DNA from: Kiritimatiellia bacterium
Lineage (GTDB): Bacteria > Verrucomicrobiota > Kiritimatiellia > RFP12 > DVOR01
Reading direction: 5' to 3'
DNA: 6,494 nucleotides
Assembly: GCA_017457555.1 (NCBI GenBank)
Contig: JAFTHG010000053.1
Span: forward strand, 1 to 6,494
The position numbers were made by a program, and so were the translations under genes. The first letter of the stretch is position 1, and each line of letters opens with the position of its first letter. Below are positions 5,419 through 6,494 of the stretch, piece after piece. The notes under the pieces are model-generated. The model was not told the origin of the DNA, did no database searches, and was given only the letters and a program-made list of their open reading frames with translations.

Positions 5419-5452
5419 GTTGGAAAAGAATATCTCACAAAGGGAGCCTGTT

Positions 5453-6494
5453 ATGACTCAGTACCCAGCGTTTAAGCCCGGTAAGTGGCAGGACACGATT
5501 GATGTCAGAGACTTCATCCAAACCAACTATACTCCTTATGAAGGCGATGCTTCGTTCCTTACGGGACCGACTGCCCGTACGCAGAAGGTTAATGCCGAAT
5601 ATGAACGTCTGCATAAGGAAGAGTACGAAAAGGGTGGCGTTCTGGATGTGGACGTCAACCACGTTTCGAGTATTCTCAATCATAAGCCCGGTTACCTCGA
5701 TAAAGAAAATGAACTGATCGTGGGTCTTCAGACGGATGCACCGTTGAAGCGCTCGGTGAACCCGTTCGGCGGTATGCGTATGTGCCATCAGGCCGCTGAA
5801 GCGTATGGTTACAAGATCAGCGACCACGTGGTGCAGCAGATGAAGTACCGCACCACGCACAACGAAGGTGTGTTCCGTGCTTATACCAAGGAAATGCGTG
5901 CACTTCGCAGTGCTCACGTGTTGACCGGCTTGCCGGATGCTTATGGCCGTGGCCGCATCATCGGTGACTATCGTCGCGTGGCACTCTATGGTGTGGATCG
6001 CCTTGTTGAAGAAAAGCAGAAAGATCTGGATAAGATCGGCAATGGTCCCGGCGAAGTGATGACCGATGAATGCGTGCGTCTGCGTGAAGATGTGTGGCGT
6101 CAGATTGACTTCTTGACGCGCTTGAAGCAGATGGCCGAAAACTACGGTTGTGACATCTCCAAGCCGGCAGTGACTGCCCGCGAAGCTGTTCAGGCTGTTT
6201 ACTTCGGTTACCTCGGTGCCATCAAGGAACAGAACGGCGCCGCTATGAGTCTTGGCCGCACCTCGACCTTCCTTGACATCTACTTGCAGCGTGATATTGA
6301 CGCTGGCGTGTTGACGGAAGAAGGCGCACAGGAACTCATTGATGATTACGTGCTGCACCTGCGTATGAACCGTCAGCTTCGCACGCCAGAATACAATGAC
6401 CTCTTCGCTGGTGACCCCACTTGGACCACAGAATCGGTCGGTGGTATGGGCCTGGATGGTCGCACGCTCGTCACGAAGACCTCCTTCCGTATGC
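5453..6494 (+). CDS. pflB: Pyruvate formate-lyase (formate C-acetyltransferase), 5' part
   Basis: Converts pyruvate and CoA to acetyl-CoA and formate in the cytoplasm, a key step of anaerobic mixed-acid fermentation, using an oxygen-sensitive glycyl radical installed by PflA. The 347 codons present align nearly without gaps to Escherichia coli PflB (760 residues). Shared blocks include VRDFIQ-NYTPYEGD (18-32), IVGLQT-APLKR (89-100), the run from GLPDAYGRGRII to ALYG (159-180), NGAAMS-GRTSTFLD (261-275) and GGMGLDGRTLVTK (330-342). R168 corresponds to the pyruvate-binding Arg176 and W324 to Trp333 of E. coli. The two catalytic cysteines and the glycyl-radical site lie beyond the window end. 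AAAGGGAG (5439-5446), six bases before ATG 5453, sets the start; the N terminus is about eight residues shorter than in E. coli. Codon use is strongly biased (many C-ending and GAA/AAG codons), fitting high expression. It is its own transcription unit; whether pflA or focA follows cannot be seen. Confidence 0.97.
   Translation, partial: MTQYPAFKPGKWQDTIDVRDFIQTNYTPYEGDASFLTGPTARTQKVNAEYERLHKEEYEKGGVLDVDVNHVSSILNHKPGYLDKENELIVGLQTDAPLKRSVNPFGGMRMCHQAAEAYGYKISDHVVQQMKYRTTHNEGVFRAYTKEMRALRSAHVLTGLPDAYGRGRIIGDYRRVALYGVDRLVEEKQKDLDKIGNGPGEVMTDECVRLREDVWRQIDFLTRLKQMAENYGCDISKPAVTAREAVQAVYFGYLGAIKEQNGAAMSLGRTSTFLDIYLQRDIDAGVLTEEGAQELIDDYVLHLRMNRQLRTPEYNDLFAGDPTWTTESVGGMGLDGRTLVTKTSFRM

Noticed and set aside
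5435..6358. 307-codon open frame on the minus strand opposite pflB
   Set aside because: It is fully antisense to a clear pflB reading frame with family-wide identity; its length follows from the strong codon bias of pflB, and its translation shows no recognisable family features.

Overview
The window looks like chromosomal DNA from an anaerobic, Gram-negative-type bacterium of the PVC group, most plausibly a gut or sediment Kiritimatiellota, Lentisphaerota or Verrucomicrobiota relative. The reasons are a short PEP-CTERM sorting tail on a secreted protein, a Tat-exported formylglycine sulfatase beside a secreted beta-rich protein of unknown type, and an oxygen-sensitive pyruvate formate-lyase. 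The phylum is inferred from this combination; no rRNA or other marker gene is present.

Layout. Positions 1-78 read as the last 25 codons of a gene cut by the window edge. A non-coding stretch follows that carries a second copy of a 20-bp piece of that tail. At 287-365 there is a striking promoter: five A/T tracts spaced at about one helical turn, a perfect TTGACA, a run of exactly ten G, and CATAAT. It drives a 5' leader hairpin and a 221-residue PEP-CTERM protein (415-1080), closed by a strong terminator (1104-1138). A second transcription unit probably starts near 1207. It holds a 538-residue secreted protein built from two 176-residue domain copies plus a beta-repeat tail (1217-2833) and, 26 nt downstream, a 766-residue Tat-dependent sulfatase with an extra C-terminal beta-sandwich domain (2860-5160). 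A hairpin terminator follows at 5184-5214. After an AT-rich intergenic region with palindromic elements, an extended -10 promoter (5347-5376) drives pflB (5453 to the window end, truncated after 347 codons).

How the parts may work together. The duplicated-domain protein and the sulfatase look co-transcribed and are both exported, so joint action on a sulfated polysaccharide (host mucin-type glycan or plant/algal glycan) is a reasonable but unproven idea. PflB would convert the resulting pyruvate to acetyl-CoA and formate under anaerobic conditions, but it is a separate housekeeping unit. The PEP-CTERM protein is an independent unit; its promoter architecture suggests ON/OFF or graded phase variation of a surface protein, which is the most interesting signal in the window. 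The duplicated domain, which I do not recognise, is the second.
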